From positions 1 to 14,699 of the forward strand of contig JABZGM010000036.1 in assembly GCA_015259235.1 (NCBI GenBank): DNA of 14,699 nt, read 5' to 3'. The translations under genes and the position numbers were made by a program. Origin of the DNA: Alloprevotella sp. GTDB taxonomy: Bacteria; Bacteroidota; Bacteroidia; Bacteroidales; Bacteroidaceae. Positions 14,370 through 14,699 of this stretch are shown here, one piece after another. Every line of letters starts with the position of its first letter. The stretch's first letter is position 1. Under the pieces are notes generated by a model. It saw nothing but the letters and a program-made list of their open reading frames with translations. It was not told the origin of the DNA and did no database searches.

Positions 14370-14699
14370 CTTATATAGTGGGTTAATAGGAAAGTAAAAT
14401 GAAGATGCTATTGATTATTGGGCTTTACGGGAGGTGTAGGAGCGTAACAACCTGGTGCCGCTGAATTATCTATTATTCGGGTTCTGCCTAATCTATCGTA
14501 GGGAAATGTTTTACGGGATAAGTTGACATCTGCTTTATCTACTAGAGAAGAATTGGCGCGCAATGTAAATGGAAATAGTAATTTCTGGAAATCAAAAGCT
14601 GGCCAGAAATGATTTTCATTTCGCTCGTTTGGGGGAAGTTCTGACTCAAACAAACATGCAAATACTCTTTTGTTATCTGAAACTTGTGAAGTATTCAGT
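14370..14699. other. Upstream region of dnaB at the window edge, content unclear
   Basis: 330 bases without a recognisable gene. I find no TAnnTTTG element for dnaB. An 8-bp inverted repeat, ATTTCTGG (14581-14588) and CCAGAAAT (14603-14610), is present. One small unrecognised ORF (14408-14653, minus) covers most of the region. Confidence 0.5.
14408..14653 (-). CDS. Small ORF of unknown function (81 codons)
   Basis: An ATG-to-stop frame of 81 codons, closed upstream by an in-frame stop about 18 bases before the ATG, so it is complete and does not run off the window. The product starts MFESELPPNERNENHFWP and ends CYAPTPPVKPNNQ. It has no signal peptide, membrane helix or motif I can name, and is mildly basic with a Pro-rich end. 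It would lie 38 bp upstream of dnaB on the same strand. I do not recognise it and it may be a chance frame. Confidence 0.2.
   Translation of the reverse strand: MFESELPPNERNENHFWPAFDFQKLLFPFTLRANSSLVDKADVNLSRKTFPYDRLGRTRIIDNSAAPGCYAPTPPVKPNNQ

Noticed and set aside
1..14699. CRISPR array, tRNA or rRNA genes, defence island
   Set aside because: No short regularly spaced repeats, no cloverleaf or rRNA-like segments, and no defence-gene motifs were seen; the only tandem repeats are the MORN coding units.

Overview
The window looks like a chromosomal housekeeping stretch of a member of the Bacteroidales (Bacteroidetes), probably Prevotellaceae-like. Three things point there. Two intergenic sequences match or nearly match the Bacteroidetes promoter (TTTG, about 19-20 bases, then TAnnTTTG), and no start shows a convincing Shine-Dalgarno sequence. 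The Ton system has the Bacteroidetes layout exbB-exbD-exbD-tonB followed by a PstS-like lipoprotein. The glycogen branching enzyme is of the eukaryote-like type common in this phylum. The genus is an inference from protein style, not from a search. All confidently called genes lie on the minus strand, so they read from high to low coordinates.

Layout, from high to low coordinates (order of transcription). 14699-14370 is a region of unclear content with one unrecognised 81-codon ORF. 14369-12798 is dnaB. 12797-12454 is a long leader with a good promoter. 12453-9417 is the Ton energising operon (exbB, two exbD genes, tonB), closed by hairpins including a GC-rich terminator. 9121-8180 is a stand-alone PstS-like lipoprotein. 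8179-7686 is an apparently non-coding interval holding a strong nested dyad and what looks like the decayed N-terminus of a transposase on the plus strand. 7685-7077 is a thiamine-phosphate-synthase-like protein, 6915-5983 is prs, and 5982-5769 is a gap with a 14-bp inverted repeat enclosing a hairpin. 5768-3375 is a class A penicillin-binding protein, 3289-2525 is kdsB, 2430-1306 is an exported 14-repeat MORN protein with its own promoter, and 1140-1 is the N-terminal 380 residues of glgB, cut by the window edge.

Functionally, the centre is an envelope and precursor cluster: PRPP synthesis (prs), peptidoglycan polymerisation (PBP1a), CMP-Kdo synthesis for LPS (kdsB) and an exported MORN protein. 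Beside it stands the proton-motive-force-driven Ton system that powers outer-membrane uptake of glycans, haem or cobalamin. I found no CRISPR array, no rRNA or tRNA gene, no intact mobile element and no recognisable defence system. The most unusual items are the non-coding dyads (5844-5961 and 7978-8072), the transposase relic, the diverged ThiE/TenI-like protein and the MORN protein.
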